Assembly: GCA_016745035.1 (NCBI GenBank)
Contig: JADGDE010000011.1
Location: 62,001-126,000 of the forward strand
Direction: 5' to 3'
DNA length: 64,000 nt
Origin: Thiotrichales bacterium
GTDB lineage: Bacteria > Pseudomonadota > Gammaproteobacteria > Beggiatoales > Beggiatoaceae
Shown here: positions 55,216 to 64,000 of the stretch, one piece after another
Numbering within the stretch: the stretch's first letter is position 1
Layout: each line of letters begins with the position of its first letter
Notes under the pieces: model-generated
What the model was told of the DNA's origin: nothing
Databases searched by the model: none
What the model saw: the letters and a program-made list of their open reading frames with translations, nothing else
Position numbers and translations under genes: made by a program

Positions 55216-55256
55216 CCTCACTGGGTTGCCAGCTAGCAGATGACAACCCAGCGAGG
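55216..55256. terminator. Inverted repeat between convergent genes
   Basis: CCTC-A-CTGGGTTG pairs with CAACCCAG-C-GAGG across a 15-base loop (one mismatch), 10 bases before the stop of the large membrane protein gene. T residues lie on the wrong side for termination of the plus-strand gene. Possible two-way transcription barrier. Confidence 0.4.
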
Positions 55257-55266
55257 AACTAAAGCA

Positions 55267-58200
55267 TTATTTTTTCAGCTTCCGCAAACGCATCCACAGC
55301 CGATTGTGGCTATAAGACTGCCACGCCCACGGCAACCATTTTAACAACGCAAAGGCTAACCACAGCGCCCACGCCAGCATTAATAAACGGTATACCCACA
55401 GCGGAATCGAAACCACCCATGCTTGCGGTAATAACGCCGCTTGGCGGTCTTGATACCAGTGCAGCCAATAACCATAAGAGCCATTGCCGTTGATGTACAT
55501 CTCAGGGTAGCGCAATAAGCCGTGTTCGATGGCGGCAAACAGTATCCACAAAGCGCTGAAGGTCAGCAAGGCAAGGGCGATTTGTAGCATATCAAAGCGC
55601 CATTTACTCATATTATCATCGAGTTGTGCTCGCCAGCCTAAGACCAACAGCCAGCCAAAGACGATGACATTGGCCCAGATGTGTAATTGACTGACAATCA
55701 AGCCGAGTAAAAACCATTGATACCAACGTAGCGGGGTCAGCGGTAGCCGTGCCAACAAGAAAGACAAAGCCAGTAAGACGATGACCATGCCCCAAAACAA
55801 CACCGCCGGGCCAAGCGCTGGGCCGCCGACGAATAACAGCCAGCGGGTTTTGGGCAGCTCAAGGACAATATTGGCATTGACACTATGGCTGCCTAGATTA
55901 ACGCTGGGGGTTTGATAATAACTGCTGATGCCGATGTCTTGGCTAAATTCGAGTTTTACTTTTTGCTCCCCCGGTCTCAGGGCAATCGGCACGCGGTTAT
56001 CGTTTTGCCGTAGGGCTTGGCTGTCGCCATCGAGCCAGAGTTTTTGCAAGGTTGCCTCTTTCGGTAGCTCAATCATATGCTGCCCGCCACGGCTGCTACG
56101 CAGGGTCATTTCTAACACCGTGTTGGTCAGGCGTTGCCCTGGTTTGACCGTCAACTTGCTGTTGTCGATGGTCATGATTTGCCCTTGTACGCCTTTGGGG
56201 CGGCTGATGTCGATTTGCACTTGCTCGCCCGGCCAAGGTCGCCATGTTGGCAACCAACTGCCCGCACTGTCTTGATGGTGAATCACGGGAATGCCTTGGA
56301 TTTGTACATGCCAAATCGGGCTGCTATCAAGCTGCCATGTCTCGTACCAGTCATGGGTCGCAGGGGCGGTGAGCTTGATGCTATCGCGAACTTTGAAGGA
56401 CGAGAGCCAAGAAACTTCGCGGGCGTTAGGTGGCATATTGAGCTTAATTTTGCCATCGACTACCCGTGGTTCGGCGCTGATAACCGACTCGCCTTCCAGC
56501 AAGGGAATATCCATCACCACGGCGCTGCCTCTGGGGCTTTGGCGTTTGACTCGGGTTTCAATTTGCCAGTCTAAATTGAGGCGTAAAATGCGGGTGATTT
56601 GTAATAAAGGTGGCAATGCGCCCATCTCCAAACTGCTTTGCTCAGCAAGGCTTTGTAAGCGGGTAAATTGTAATTGTGCCTCGGTGCTGCCATCGTCTTG
56701 CAGACCATCCAAGCGCCAATCTTGTATTTCGGTGCTGACGTGGTGAGGCTGTAGCGGTAGCGGTAATTGCACATTGCTGCGCACCGGCCAAACCCCCTCT
56801 AGGCTGACTTGATGGATGCCTTTATCAATCCGCAGCCATAGTTTGCCTTGCGAGTCGCGCATCAAGGCCTCGGCGGTTTTATCATTGACTAACACCTGTT
56901 GCGGCAGCCAGTGTTTAACTTGTGCTGGCAATGGGATTTGTGTGTCGATATTGGCATGAACTTGTAGGCGGATCCGCAGTTGTTTGGCATCAGCTTGCAA
57001 GTGCATATCGGTGATGCTGGCACAATGTGGCAGGCATTCTGGTGGTTGGGTTAGGCGCTGTTCTAAGGTGTCCAATAAGCTCGGCGTTTGTGGCTCTGGG
57101 GTTTGTTTGGCTTCGACCATCGGCGTTTGCATAAGACCCATCAGACAAAATAAAGCCAACATGGCAGGCATGGCTTGCTTCGCTTTTGGCAGTGGCGGGG
57201 TTTTTAGCCGCACGCTTTGCCAGATTAAAAAGCCCAGCAACGAGGCTAAAAACAGCGCTTGAGCAAAGGCGAGCAAACGGCTTAGCGGCGGTGATAATAA
57301 ATACAGTTTGATTTGTTGTGATTGTGGCACGCCGCCATCCCAGTACATATTCACCCCTTGCCAAGACCAGTTTGGCAGACCCGGGCCGGTTTGCACTTGA
57401 GCATTGGGGTCGGCGCGTAATAGGGCTTGTTGTTTTTTCATCGATTTATATTTGCGTTTGAGTCGGCTGGCTTTACTCGGGGCTGAGTAGAGTTGTTTCA
57501 TATCTTGTTGCAACAGCATTTCCGTATCGGCAAAGCCATCATCCATTTCTTCCTCGGCATAGTTTGTCTCAAAGGCGACCGAATGTCTGGTATTGGTATA
57601 GGATAATATTTGACTATAAGAATGATGCGGCGCGAGTTGCGGATATAAACCCGATTTAACTTGCTGGACGATAAATAACAAACTATTGACCAATAATACC
57701 AACAAGGTCACGTATAAATAACTGCGCACCAAACGAGTAAACCACGTTTGCGGCGGCAAGACCCGCAACAAAGCCAAAGGCGCGAGCAACAACAGCCAAT
57801 ATTGCGGCGCATTGGCGACATGATAAGTTAAAACCAAACTGACTAAAGCCAAAGCTCCCCAACGCCAATGCCAAAGTTTAGCAATCGCCAGCGCGGTAAT
57901 GAGGACAATAAAAATATCCAATAACTGCCACTGATTCAGCCAAGTGCTGGGAATATTATCCACCCCACTGGCGTGGAGCAAATGCCAACCCGGTGGCAAG
58001 TTTAAGGTCGCACTAAGGCTTTGAAAATCATGCTGCCAACCAATTGCAGGCAAGCTGCGCAGCGGTGTATCAATGCGGCTGTCGGCGAGCAATTTAAAAT
58101 TGCCTTGGCGAATTTCGACCCCTTGGGCATCTAACTCGGTGATAAAACGGTCTTCCCCATTGACATGCACGCGCCCGAGTTGAATCGGCGGATTCATATT

Positions 58201-59355
58201 TAAACGCCAACCTTGGCTCATCGTGCCTTTGATACGATCTTGCAGGGTATAACCTTGCCCGTCAAAATCGAGCCAGATTTGCCGCTCTAAACTCAATTGG
58301 TCGGGCGCAGGCTCGGGGTTGCCTCGGCGTTTTTCCTCAAAACTCAGCACTTGCCCCGCCTCGACTAAATAACTCGGATAAGCTTTCCAAGACTCAGGCA
58401 GTCCGGTTTGTTGCGGGTCGATGTCGGTCAAACCACTGAGATACACTTGGCGCAAATCATGGCGGGCTTGGAATACCCAAATTTCGTTCTCGGTCAGCAG
58501 GCTAGGAACAATTTTTTCCGCTTTGCCCAAATGCCGCGCGGCAATGCTGATTTCCCATGTCCCGGGGCGTACTTGCAAGCGTAAGCGGGCATCTTGTTCG
58601 AGGCGTGCAGGCAGCGGGCTATCGAGGCTTAAAGCTTGCCATTGATTATCAGCATTGTTTTGCCACAAGGGCGGCAAATGAATTTCGCGCGCCCGTCCAG
58701 CGACATCGAGTTCTAGGCGTATGCCCATTTGTAGCGGCATGTCATCGACCAGATGGCGATACACCCGCAGGGTCAAATTATCTTCGGCGGCTTGTTTGTT
58801 GTTGGCATCATCGCGGTTAAGCCACAAACGCCCTTGATTATCCAGCACCGGCTGGGCAATGTCTTGTTGATTAATTTTTAATTGAATCAAGGCAACAGCA
58901 GGACTAACGCTGAGGTATTCGGGGCGTTTTTGCCACAACCATTGTCCGCTGAGTTGATAATCCCCCGCTTCTAACCAGACGCAGGGCAAGCCGTCTTTTT
59001 GGCTAAGAATAGCGGCGGTTTTTTCGCCACTGCTGAGGTTGTGTTGTTGGACTTGCTGTGGCCAGAGACTTTTATCGGCAGGCAGGGCAACACAAGCGCG
59101 GGCAGCAACTTGCCAGCGTTGGATAAAACTTGCGCCGTGGTCTTGGACATTGAGCGCCAGTTCGCTTGCCCATGTGCATTGTTGTTGCGGGCGGTCAAAA
59201 AAATACGGGCACTCGTGGTTGGGATATTCGTGTAACACCCAAGGAACCCACGGTTTGAGCTGTTCGGGGATGCTTTGCGGCGCGAGGGGCTGCGCCGAGA
59301 GGCTGAAGCTCGTTATCAGTAAACACAGCCCGTATAGTATGTGTCTTATTTTCAT
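55267..59355 (-). CDS. Very large envelope membrane protein of unknown function
   Basis: About 1362 residues from ATG at 59353-59355 (AAGGGG seven bases upstream). Signal peptide (MKIRHILYGLCLLITSFSLS), an exported beta-rich region of about 480 residues, a cluster of helices (about 490-590; LLDIFIVLITALAIAKLW, YWLLLLAPLALLRVL, LYVTLLVLLVNSLLFIVQQV), one or two more near 700-740, a second exported beta-rich region, and at least five closing helices (AVLFWGMVIVLLALSFLLA, WFLLGLIVSQLHIWANVIVF). The two exported halves share a similar flavour (LWLRIDKGIHQVSLEGVWPV / LPCVWLEAGDYQLSGQWLWQ), hinting at internal duplication. No family recognised. Confidence 0.65.
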   Translation of the reverse strand: MKIRHILYGLCLLITSFSLSAQPLAPQSIPEQLKPWVPWVLHEYPNHECPYFFDRPQQQCTWASELALNVQDHGASFIQRWQVAARACVALPADKSLWPQQVQQHNLSSGEKTAAILSQKDGLPCVWLEAGDYQLSGQWLWQKRPEYLSVSPAVALIQLKINQQDIAQPVLDNQGRLWLNRDDANNKQAAEDNLTLRVYRHLVDDMPLQMGIRLELDVAGRAREIHLPPLWQNNADNQWQALSLDSPLPARLEQDARLRLQVRPGTWEISIAARHLGKAEKIVPSLLTENEIWVFQARHDLRQVYLSGLTDIDPQQTGLPESWKAYPSYLVEAGQVLSFEEKRRGNPEPAPDQLSLERQIWLDFDGQGYTLQDRIKGTMSQGWRLNMNPPIQLGRVHVNGEDRFITELDAQGVEIRQGNFKLLADSRIDTPLRSLPAIGWQHDFQSLSATLNLPPGWHLLHASGVDNIPSTWLNQWQLLDIFIVLITALAIAKLWHWRWGALALVSLVLTYHVANAPQYWLLLLAPLALLRVLPPQTWFTRLVRSYLYVTLLVLLVNSLLFIVQQVKSGLYPQLAPHHSYSQILSYTNTRHSVAFETNYAEEEMDDGFADTEMLLQQDMKQLYSAPSKASRLKRKYKSMKKQQALLRADPNAQVQTGPGLPNWSWQGVNMYWDGGVPQSQQIKLYLLSPPLSRLLAFAQALFLASLLGFLIWQSVRLKTPPLPKAKQAMPAMLALFCLMGLMQTPMVEAKQTPEPQTPSLLDTLEQRLTQPPECLPHCASITDMHLQADAKQLRIRLQVHANIDTQIPLPAQVKHWLPQQVLVNDKTAEALMRDSQGKLWLRIDKGIHQVSLEGVWPVRSNVQLPLPLQPHHVSTEIQDWRLDGLQDDGSTEAQLQFTRLQSLAEQSSLEMGALPPLLQITRILRLNLDWQIETRVKRQSPRGSAVVMDIPLLEGESVISAEPRVVDGKIKLNMPPNAREVSWLSSFKVRDSIKLTAPATHDWYETWQLDSSPIWHVQIQGIPVIHHQDSAGSWLPTWRPWPGEQVQIDISRPKGVQGQIMTIDNSKLTVKPGQRLTNTVLEMTLRSSRGGQHMIELPKEATLQKLWLDGDSQALRQNDNRVPIALRPGEQKVKLEFSQDIGISSYYQTPSVNLGSHSVNANIVLELPKTRWLLFVGGPALGPAVLFWGMVIVLLALSFLLARLPLTPLRWYQWFLLGLIVSQLHIWANVIVFGWLLVLGWRAQLDDNMSKWRFDMLQIALALLTFSALWILFAAIEHGLLRYPEMYINGNGSYGYWLHWYQDRQAALLPQAWVVSIPLWVYRLLMLAWALWLAFALLKWLPWAWQSYSHNRLWMRLRKLKK

Positions 59356-59370
59356 GTTTTGCCCCTTTAG

Positions 59371-59403
59371 AAGGATAACACCCCTCCAAGGGGTGTTATC
59401 CTT
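59371..59403. repeat. Strong hairpin between two co-directional genes
   Basis: 14-bp perfect arms AAGGATAACACCCC / GGGGTGTTATCCTT around TCCAA. It lies between the stop at 59417 and the start at 59355 on the minus strand, 15 bases upstream of that start, so it could attenuate, protect or separate the two messages. Confidence 0.6.
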
Positions 59404-59416
59404 ACGCCCATAAATA

Positions 59417-60502
59417 TTATAGATCACTGCCTTCTAAACGCGGATCGCCAAAAATCAACTGGCGGACGGTGTTGTCATCTAATACCAATAATTCCATATT
59501 GCCAACGGTATTGACCAATTCCGCCATGTTATCCACGATTTTCATTGCACCACGTAACACACCAATATCCCGCAAGGTATCGAGTTGCAATCCCGCCGCG
59601 TTGCGTTTTAACTCAATCATGGTACGCATACCCTTAAGGTTGTTTAGCCAGTTTTCTTGTAAAGAGACTTTTGCCATCACCTCTTCCCAAGCCCCTAGCC
59701 CAGTTTGATTGGCTTTTTGCATGTGGCTGTAAGTTTCGCGTAACTGCGCCGCATAGGTTTTGCTAATGCTGCCTTGACTTTCTGCTTGATTAGTTTTGCG
59801 TAATTCTTGTTGAATCGATTGCTGGCGTTTATTGATTTTATTTTTATAATCTTGGTACAGGGCTTCAATATCTGCTTTACCATTGAGTCCAATATTATCC
59901 AACACCTCTAAAACAATATCCGCCATTTCATACACATAAGCCGCTTGAGTGATGAATAATTTATTCTTTCTGTCGATTTGTTGCTCTTCTTTAGCCGCTG
60001 CAATCAATTTCTCATTTAAACTAGAGAGCATTTTGATGGCAACATTAACGCTATAAACCGAGACATTATTGCGTTTTTTGGCTTGCATAAGGCGTTGATA
60101 TTTAGCTTTGGCATCTTTGGGTAAATAGTCTAATTCACCATTTTGAAAATTGACCTTACCACTGCTGCCTGTTTGTTCAATATCGGTTGCTGCCATAAAA
60201 ATAATGGTTTTAATTTTTTTACGGATAGCAGCAATTTCTGCCTCTACATGGCGCGGAATATTCCGAAAAGTCACCACTTCGGTGCTGGTCACATAACCTT
60301 CTAAATTGCGCTCGTCAGGGGAGTTTTTCTTTTTATTAACGCTATCGTGTAATTGCTCGATGGCTTTATCGACAACAGGACTGGCATCATCCAAAATAGC
60401 TTGGTATTTTTTGGCAAAGTCTTGCTGGGGAGCAGCAACAGTTATAGAGATGAAGCCATTTAATAACAAGGCGACACTAAAGCCTACAATCATTTTTTGC
60501 AT
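59417..60502 (-). CDS. Exported helical protein of unknown function
   Basis: About 361 residues from ATG at 60500-60502 (AGGAA seven bases upstream; a longer frame is open but starts in the hairpin). Signal peptide MQKMIVGFSVALLLNGFIS ending TVAA. The mature protein is helical and Lys/Gln-rich with several coiled-coil stretches (QQSIQQELRKTNQAESQG); it closes DDNTVRQLIFGDPRLEGSDL. No known domain. It lies between the secreted SUMF1 gene and the large membrane protein gene on the same strand, so the three may build one envelope system. Confidence 0.6.
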   Translation of the reverse strand: MQKMIVGFSVALLLNGFISITVAAPQQDFAKKYQAILDDASPVVDKAIEQLHDSVNKKKNSPDERNLEGYVTSTEVVTFRNIPRHVEAEIAAIRKKIKTIIFMAATDIEQTGSSGKVNFQNGELDYLPKDAKAKYQRLMQAKKRNNVSVYSVNVAIKMLSSLNEKLIAAAKEEQQIDRKNKLFITQAAYVYEMADIVLEVLDNIGLNGKADIEALYQDYKNKINKRQQSIQQELRKTNQAESQGSISKTYAAQLRETYSHMQKANQTGLGAWEEVMAKVSLQENWLNNLKGMRTMIELKRNAAGLQLDTLRDIGVLRGAMKIVDNMAELVNTVGNMELLVLDDNTVRQLIFGDPRLEGSDL

Positions 60503-60541
60503 GATAATTTCCTGATGTATCCAAAATTTTCTAACGCTCGA

Positions 60542-60564
60542 CCAAAGGGGGCTACCCCCTTTGG
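60542..60564. repeat. Perfect palindrome CCAAAGGGGG-CTA-CCCCCTTTGG
   Basis: 10-bp arms, three-base centre, between the SUMF1 gene and the exported helical protein gene. No T run on the minus strand, so not a clear terminator. Confidence 0.6.
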
Positions 60565-60611
60565 AATCCTCCACCTGCTACCCTATCACGATTAAAACAC
60601 CATCTGAGGTA

Positions 60612-60648
60612 AAGGGCAAAAGGGTAAAAGGGTAAAAGGGTAAAAGGG
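60612..60648. repeat. Octamer tandem repeat AGGGYAAA
   Basis: Five consecutive units of AGGG(C/T)AAA, ending directly before the stop of the SUMF1 gene (TAG at 60649-60651). Such an array can change length by slippage; a gain or loss would not alter the protein but would change the spacer after it. Confidence 0.7.
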
Positions 60649-61671
60649 CTAAGTTCTCGGCGAAACAAGACGAACCAGACGAAAACCAATATAGTTGCTA
60701 CGGTAGTCAGCAAGGTTATTGTGACGGTAAGCAGGGCGGCAATAAGCGGAATTGTAGCGCCACGAGCCGCCGCGCAGCACCTTGGCATAGCCTGTTTTAT
60801 TAAAAGGATTTTGTTTTGGCGAACGGGCATAAAAATTTGCATCATAGCCGTCTTGAACCCATTCCCACAAATTACCCTGCATGTCATACAAACCCCACGC
60901 ATTAGGCTTTTTTTGCCCAACAGGATGGACTTTTCCACCTGAGTTACCATCAAACCAAGCATAATCACCTAATTGTTTTGCTGAATCAGAAAAAACGTAT
61001 AATTTACGGCTCCCCGCCCGTGCGGCATATTCCCATTCTGCCTCCGTTGCTAAACGATACGTTCCTTGGTCACCTTTTGCTTTCGATGCTTGATTTAACC
61101 AGTTAATAAAAGCTTGGCTATGCTCCCACGACACTTGAGAGACGGGATAATTTTTACCATAAGCATTGTATTTAATAAAATCTTCATCACCAAAACCCAT
61201 TTTTTTCGCCTTTGCAAAGCCAATACCTCGGATAAATTCAGCAAATTGTCCGAAAGTGACTTCATAAATCGCCATTTGAAAAGGCTGAGTGATTTCTACT
61301 TTATGCAAAGGGTATTCATTATTCTGAGCATTAGGGTCAGCAGCAATATCTTTGGGGATTTTTTCACTGGATGCGCCACCGACCAATTGTTCCAGCGTTA
61401 AGTTTTCTACTGTTTTATCCGCAGGTTTGCGGCTACCCATGTAAAAACTGCCCGCTGGAATGGTGACAAATTGCATTCCTGTGACTTTGTTGGTGAAGGT
61501 TTTTTTTAGATTACGAGGTTTCACCTTTTCTGGTAAAGGTTCAGGTATTGTTATTCTCGGTTTTTCACAAGCCTTAGGATTTAATACACATTCATATTTA
61601 TTCGGCTCTGCTTGTAATGGCATCACTAAACATAAAAAACTACTCACCAGTAAGATATATCGTTTTAGCAT
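60649..61671 (-). CDS. Exported SUMF1/FGE-like domain protein (copy 3)
   Basis: About 340 residues from ATG at 61669-61671 (GGGAG six bases upstream). Signal peptide MLKRYILLVSSFLCLVMPLQ-A; short Cys-containing linker (YECVLNPKACEKPRI). SUMF1 domain from about residue 66: GMQFVTIPAGSFYMGSRKP, YEVTFGQFAEFI, YRLATEAEWEYAARAGS, WGLYDMQGNLWEWVQDGYD and VLRGGSWRYNSAYCRPAYR, ending IGFRLVRL. One Cys is in the place of the second active-site Cys of formylglycine-generating enzyme, but the first is Tyr/Asn, so oxidase activity is doubtful. Unlike the copies at 20833 and 24367 it has no coil or membrane anchor. Confidence 0.78.
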   Translation of the reverse strand: MLKRYILLVSSFLCLVMPLQAEPNKYECVLNPKACEKPRITIPEPLPEKVKPRNLKKTFTNKVTGMQFVTIPAGSFYMGSRKPADKTVENLTLEQLVGGASSEKIPKDIAADPNAQNNEYPLHKVEITQPFQMAIYEVTFGQFAEFIRGIGFAKAKKMGFGDEDFIKYNAYGKNYPVSQVSWEHSQAFINWLNQASKAKGDQGTYRLATEAEWEYAARAGSRKLYVFSDSAKQLGDYAWFDGNSGGKVHPVGQKKPNAWGLYDMQGNLWEWVQDGYDANFYARSPKQNPFNKTGYAKVLRGGSWRYNSAYCRPAYRHNNLADYRSNYIGFRLVRLVSPRT

Positions 61672-61685
61672 TTTTTCTCCCTTAA

Positions 61686-62537
61686 TCAATCAAGTGACTC
61701 TATTTCCGTGACATTCAGCCCAGTTATTTTGGCAATTTGCTCATTATTCATGCCTTCTGCCTTCATATTTTTTGCCATTGTATGCATGGCATCTTGTCGC
61801 CCTTCCAGAAGTCCTTTTTGCCTGCCTGCTTGCCGTCCTTCCTCGAGTCCATCTTCGCGCGCTTCTTTCTCAAAGCGTTTTTTTGCCATTTCCCACGCCA
61901 TGTCGTCTTTAATTTCTGCCAGTAAGTCGGGGTCTATGGTTTGTTTTTTGATTTTCTCAATTAATAGCTGTAAATCAGTCGAATGCTGTTGCTCATTCAT
62001 ATTGCCATCTAAGGAATCTTCAATAAAACTCAGCCATTTTTTAACGGTTTTTGGGGTTTTGTCGTTGATTAAACGCGGGCATAAAAACACCAAGCGGTGC
62101 GGGTACATCTCGACTTTATTGCCGTGTTCGTCGGTGGGGTTCATATCGCTGACGGCGCAACTGAAATTAATGCTGCCATCACGGGGAATGCTGGTTAAGA
62201 CGACGATGGTGTAGACCGTGCGGTCAAACTCATAGGCTTTATAACCGCCAACTGGTTCAACCAAGCTGACTAAATGGTAATAAAGGAAACGGTCGAAAAA
62301 ATCTTCTTCTTTGATTTGCTGGATTTCCACAATCACCCGTTTTTCTTTGTCTTCGGCAAATAAATCATATTTGCTGCGCACAAAGCCGATGGGTTCGGGG
62401 TATTCATATTCGGTATGCACTTCGTCTATTTGAATATCGATACCTAGGACATCATTGGCAAATTGTTGAAAAACATCGGGTTGGCTAAAAATGCGTTTAA
62501 AAGCTTTGCCGTATTTAAGGGGGATGACTTCAATCAT
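61686..62537 (-). CDS. PD-(D/E)XK nuclease-family protein (Rpn/transposase-like)
   Basis: The protein has 283 residues. It starts MIEVIPLKYGKAFKRIFSQP and has the nuclease core KYDLFAEDKEKRVIVEIQQ (Asp ... Glu-x-Gln), FFDRFLYYHLVSLVEPVGGY and TVYTIVVLTS. This is the Rpn/PDDEXK_2 family, which includes recombination-promoting nucleases and proteins mislabelled as transposases. The C-terminal charged helix contains RQAGRQKGLLEGRQ, the length-variable tail common in the family. It is 14 bases upstream of the SUMF1 gene on the same strand. Active-site residues appear intact; its biological role is not clear. Confidence 0.82.
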   Translation of the reverse strand: MIEVIPLKYGKAFKRIFSQPDVFQQFANDVLGIDIQIDEVHTEYEYPEPIGFVRSKYDLFAEDKEKRVIVEIQQIKEEDFFDRFLYYHLVSLVEPVGGYKAYEFDRTVYTIVVLTSIPRDGSINFSCAVSDMNPTDEHGNKVEMYPHRLVFLCPRLINDKTPKTVKKWLSFIEDSLDGNMNEQQHSTDLQLLIEKIKKQTIDPDLLAEIKDDMAWEMAKKRFEKEAREDGLEEGRQAGRQKGLLEGRQDAMHTMAKNMKAEGMNNEQIAKITGLNVTEIESLD

Positions 62538-62698
62538 TTATGATTCGCTCATGAGAGGTTAATCCGATTCCGAACGATTTTGATTATAGCCGAATTATTG
62601 CCCCCTGTGTGCAGCGCTGCTTATGTGGCTAAACCAAGGCGCTTTGTATACAATACAGCGATAAACACAATTTTGAGAATTCAAGGGATTTCATACTT

Positions 62699-64000
62699 AT
62701 GGAATGGGAAACGGTTATCGGTTTGGAGATTCATGCCCAACTAGCCACCAAGAGTAAAATTTTTTCTGGGGCAGCAACGACTTACGGCGCAGAACCCAAT
62801 ACCCAAGCCTGTGCGGTTGATTTGGGTTTACCTGGCGTATTACCGGTCTTAAATGCCGAGGCGGTGCGCCAAGCCTGTCAGTTTGGTTTAGCAGTCGGCG
62901 CGCATATTGGCGAGCGCTCTGTGTTTGCGCGTAAAAACTATTTTTATCCCGATTTGCCCAAAGGCTATCAAATCAGCCAATTTGAGTTGCCGATTGTTGG
63001 CTTGGGTAGCACCGATATTCAAGTCAATGGTGAAGCGAAAACTGTTGGCATTACCCGCGCCCATTTGGAAGAAGATGCGGGCAAATCTTTGCATGATGCC
63101 TTTGGCGATAGCACCGGGATTGATTTGAACCGTGCTGGCACGCCGCTATTAGAAATCGTCTCTGAGCCGGATATGCGTTCGGCAAAAGAAGCCATTGCTT
63201 ATATGAAAAAAATTCATGCTTTGGTGACGTATATCGGTATTTGTGATGGCAATATGCAAGAAGGCTCGTTCCGTTGTGATGCCAATATTTCTATTCGCCC
63301 CAAAGGCGAGGACAAACTCGGCACGCGTACCGAATTGAAAAACCTTAATTCGTTTAAGTTTATCGAAAAAGCGATTAATTATGAGGTCGAGCGCCAAATT
63401 GACATTATTGAAAGCGGCGGCGCAATTGTGCAAGAAACCCGCTTGTATGATGCCAATAAAGACGAAACCCGCAGTATGCGCTCGAAAGAGGAAGCTAACG
63501 ATTACCGTTATTTCCCTGACCCTGATTTGTTGCCTGTGGTGATTGAGCTAGAATTTTTAGAAAAACTCAAAGCCGGTTTACCCGAACTCCCCGACCAGCG
63601 CAAAGCCCGTTTTGTCAGTGATTATGCGCTCTCGGATGAAGATGCCGATACCTTAACCGCTAGCCGTCCCTTGGCAGATTTTTATGAAACCGTGGTTAAA
63701 AGCTGTGATGATGCGCGCCTTGGGGCTAACTGGGTGTTGAGTGAGTTGGGTGGTGCGTTGAATAAAGCTGGTTTGGATTTAGCCGACTCGCCAATCAATG
63801 CCGAGCAACTCGGTGGCTTGATTAAGCGCATTAAAGACAATACTATTTCTGGCAAAATCGCTAAACAAGTCTTTGCAGCCATGTGGACAGGCGAAGGCGA
63901 TGCCGATAGCATTATCGAGGCTAAAGGCTTGAAACAAGTCACGGACACAGGCGCAATTGAGGCGATGGTTGATAAAGTCATTGCTGATAACCCAGGGCAA
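62699..64000 (+). CDS. gatB: Asp-tRNA(Asn)/Glu-tRNA(Gln) amidotransferase subunit B, 3' end beyond window
   Basis: 434 codons to the window edge; the full protein has about 475, so only the tail domain is cut. It opens [64 protein letters not shown] and [20 protein letters not shown] are GatB signatures. GatCAB amidates mischarged tRNAs. The ATG at 62699-62701 follows AAGGGA at 13 bases. A TATACAAT box near 62647 may be its -10. gatA/gatC are not directly upstream on this strand. Confidence 0.97.
   Translation, partial: MEWETVIGLEIHAQLATKSKIFSGAATTYGAEPNTQACAVDLGLPGVLPVLNAEAVRQACQFGLAVGAHIGERSVFARKNYFYPDLPKGYQISQFELPIVGLGSTDIQVNGEAKTVGITRAHLEEDAGKSLHDAFGDSTGIDLNRAGTPLLEIVSEPDMRSAKEAIAYMKKIHALVTYIGICDGNMQEGSFRCDANISIRPKGEDKLGTRTELKNLNSFKFIEKAINYEVERQIDIIESGGAIVQETRLYDANKDETRSMRSKEEANDYRYFPDPDLLPVVIELEFLEKLKAGLPELPDQRKARFVSDYALSDEDADTLTASRPLADFYETVVKSCDDARLGANWVLSELGGALNKAGLDLADSPINAEQLGGLIKRIKDNTISGKIAKQVFAAMWTGEGDADSIIEAKGLKQVTDTGAIEAMVDKVIADNPGQ

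Noticed and set aside
56096..57364. Several frames of 70-150 codons on both strands within the large membrane protein gene
   Set aside because: High GC coding sequence produces open shadow frames; none has a start signal or domain.
61686..62537. Calling the Rpn-family gene a transposase of a mobile element
   Set aside because: No terminal inverted repeats or target duplication flank it; the fold is a PD-(D/E)XK nuclease.

Overview
The window looks like chromosomal DNA of a gammaproteobacterium, most likely a sulfur oxidiser of the Thiotrichales/Beggiatoa type. The evidence is a SoxK-SoxX-SoxA thiosulfate-oxidation module, a two-part proton-translocating transhydrogenase (pntA1-pntA2-pntB), the gammaproteobacterial order rhodanese-secB-gpsA, a TPR lipoprotein next to lolB, and accessory genes common in that group (haemagglutinin-type exoprotein with CHAT protease, SUMF1-domain membrane proteins, Rpn nuclease). 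Assignment below class level is inference. No rRNA, tRNA or CRISPR array was recognised.

Layout. 0-6.6 kb (minus strand): lolB (cut by the window edge), TPR lipoprotein, rhodanese, Pcm-like methyltransferase, DUF4124 protein and the pnt genes. 7-9.5 kb (plus): a zinc-homeostasis operon (ZrgA-like protein, Zur, MerC-like membrane protein, CobW GTPase) behind a perfect 24-bp palindrome that fits a Zur operator. 9.6-11.9 kb: an AT-rich membrane spermidine-synthase-like gene bracketed by ends of a short inverted-repeat element. 12.3-20.6 kb: riboflavin genes (ribE and a ribB carrying a degenerate RibA domain), a Ras-like GTPase next to a hybrid histidine kinase, dsbA, pgi and eno. 20.8-27.1 kb: two paralogous coiled-coil/TM/SUMF1 proteins around an acidic hypothetical protein, then a YjfI-PspA pair. 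27.2-30.3 kb: decayed DNA with a 247-bp direct duplication, REP-like palindromes, a truncated TPR protein and a dead IS5-family element.

30.4-42.8 kb (plus, except one convergent queuosine-precursor transporter gene): haemagglutinin-domain exoprotein and secreted TPR-CHAT protease (overlapping genes), dnaB with an intein in its P-loop, a TamA-like protein with a duplicated POTRA pair, and uvrB. 42.9-48.2 kb: tsaB and gpmI on minus; ArsR regulator, DUF2892 protein, rhodanese, secB and gpsA on plus. 48.7-50.4 kb: soxK-soxX-soxA. 50.5-55.1 kb: a large coiled-coil protein of the family annotated as DNA repair ATPase, and a HIT-superfamily phosphorylase-like protein. 55.3-62.5 kb (minus): Rpn nuclease, secreted SUMF1 protein, an exported unknown protein and a very large membrane protein. 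62.7 kb to the end: gatB, cut by the window edge.

A non-autonomous inverted-repeat family of about 110-135 bp runs through the first half. Copies or remnants lie at about 6.8, 9.5, 11.9, 18.9, 22.9, 23.15, 24.0 and 30.2 kb, several with 6-9 bp AT-rich target duplications. Several copies carry a small hairpin whose sequence varies while its pairing is kept.
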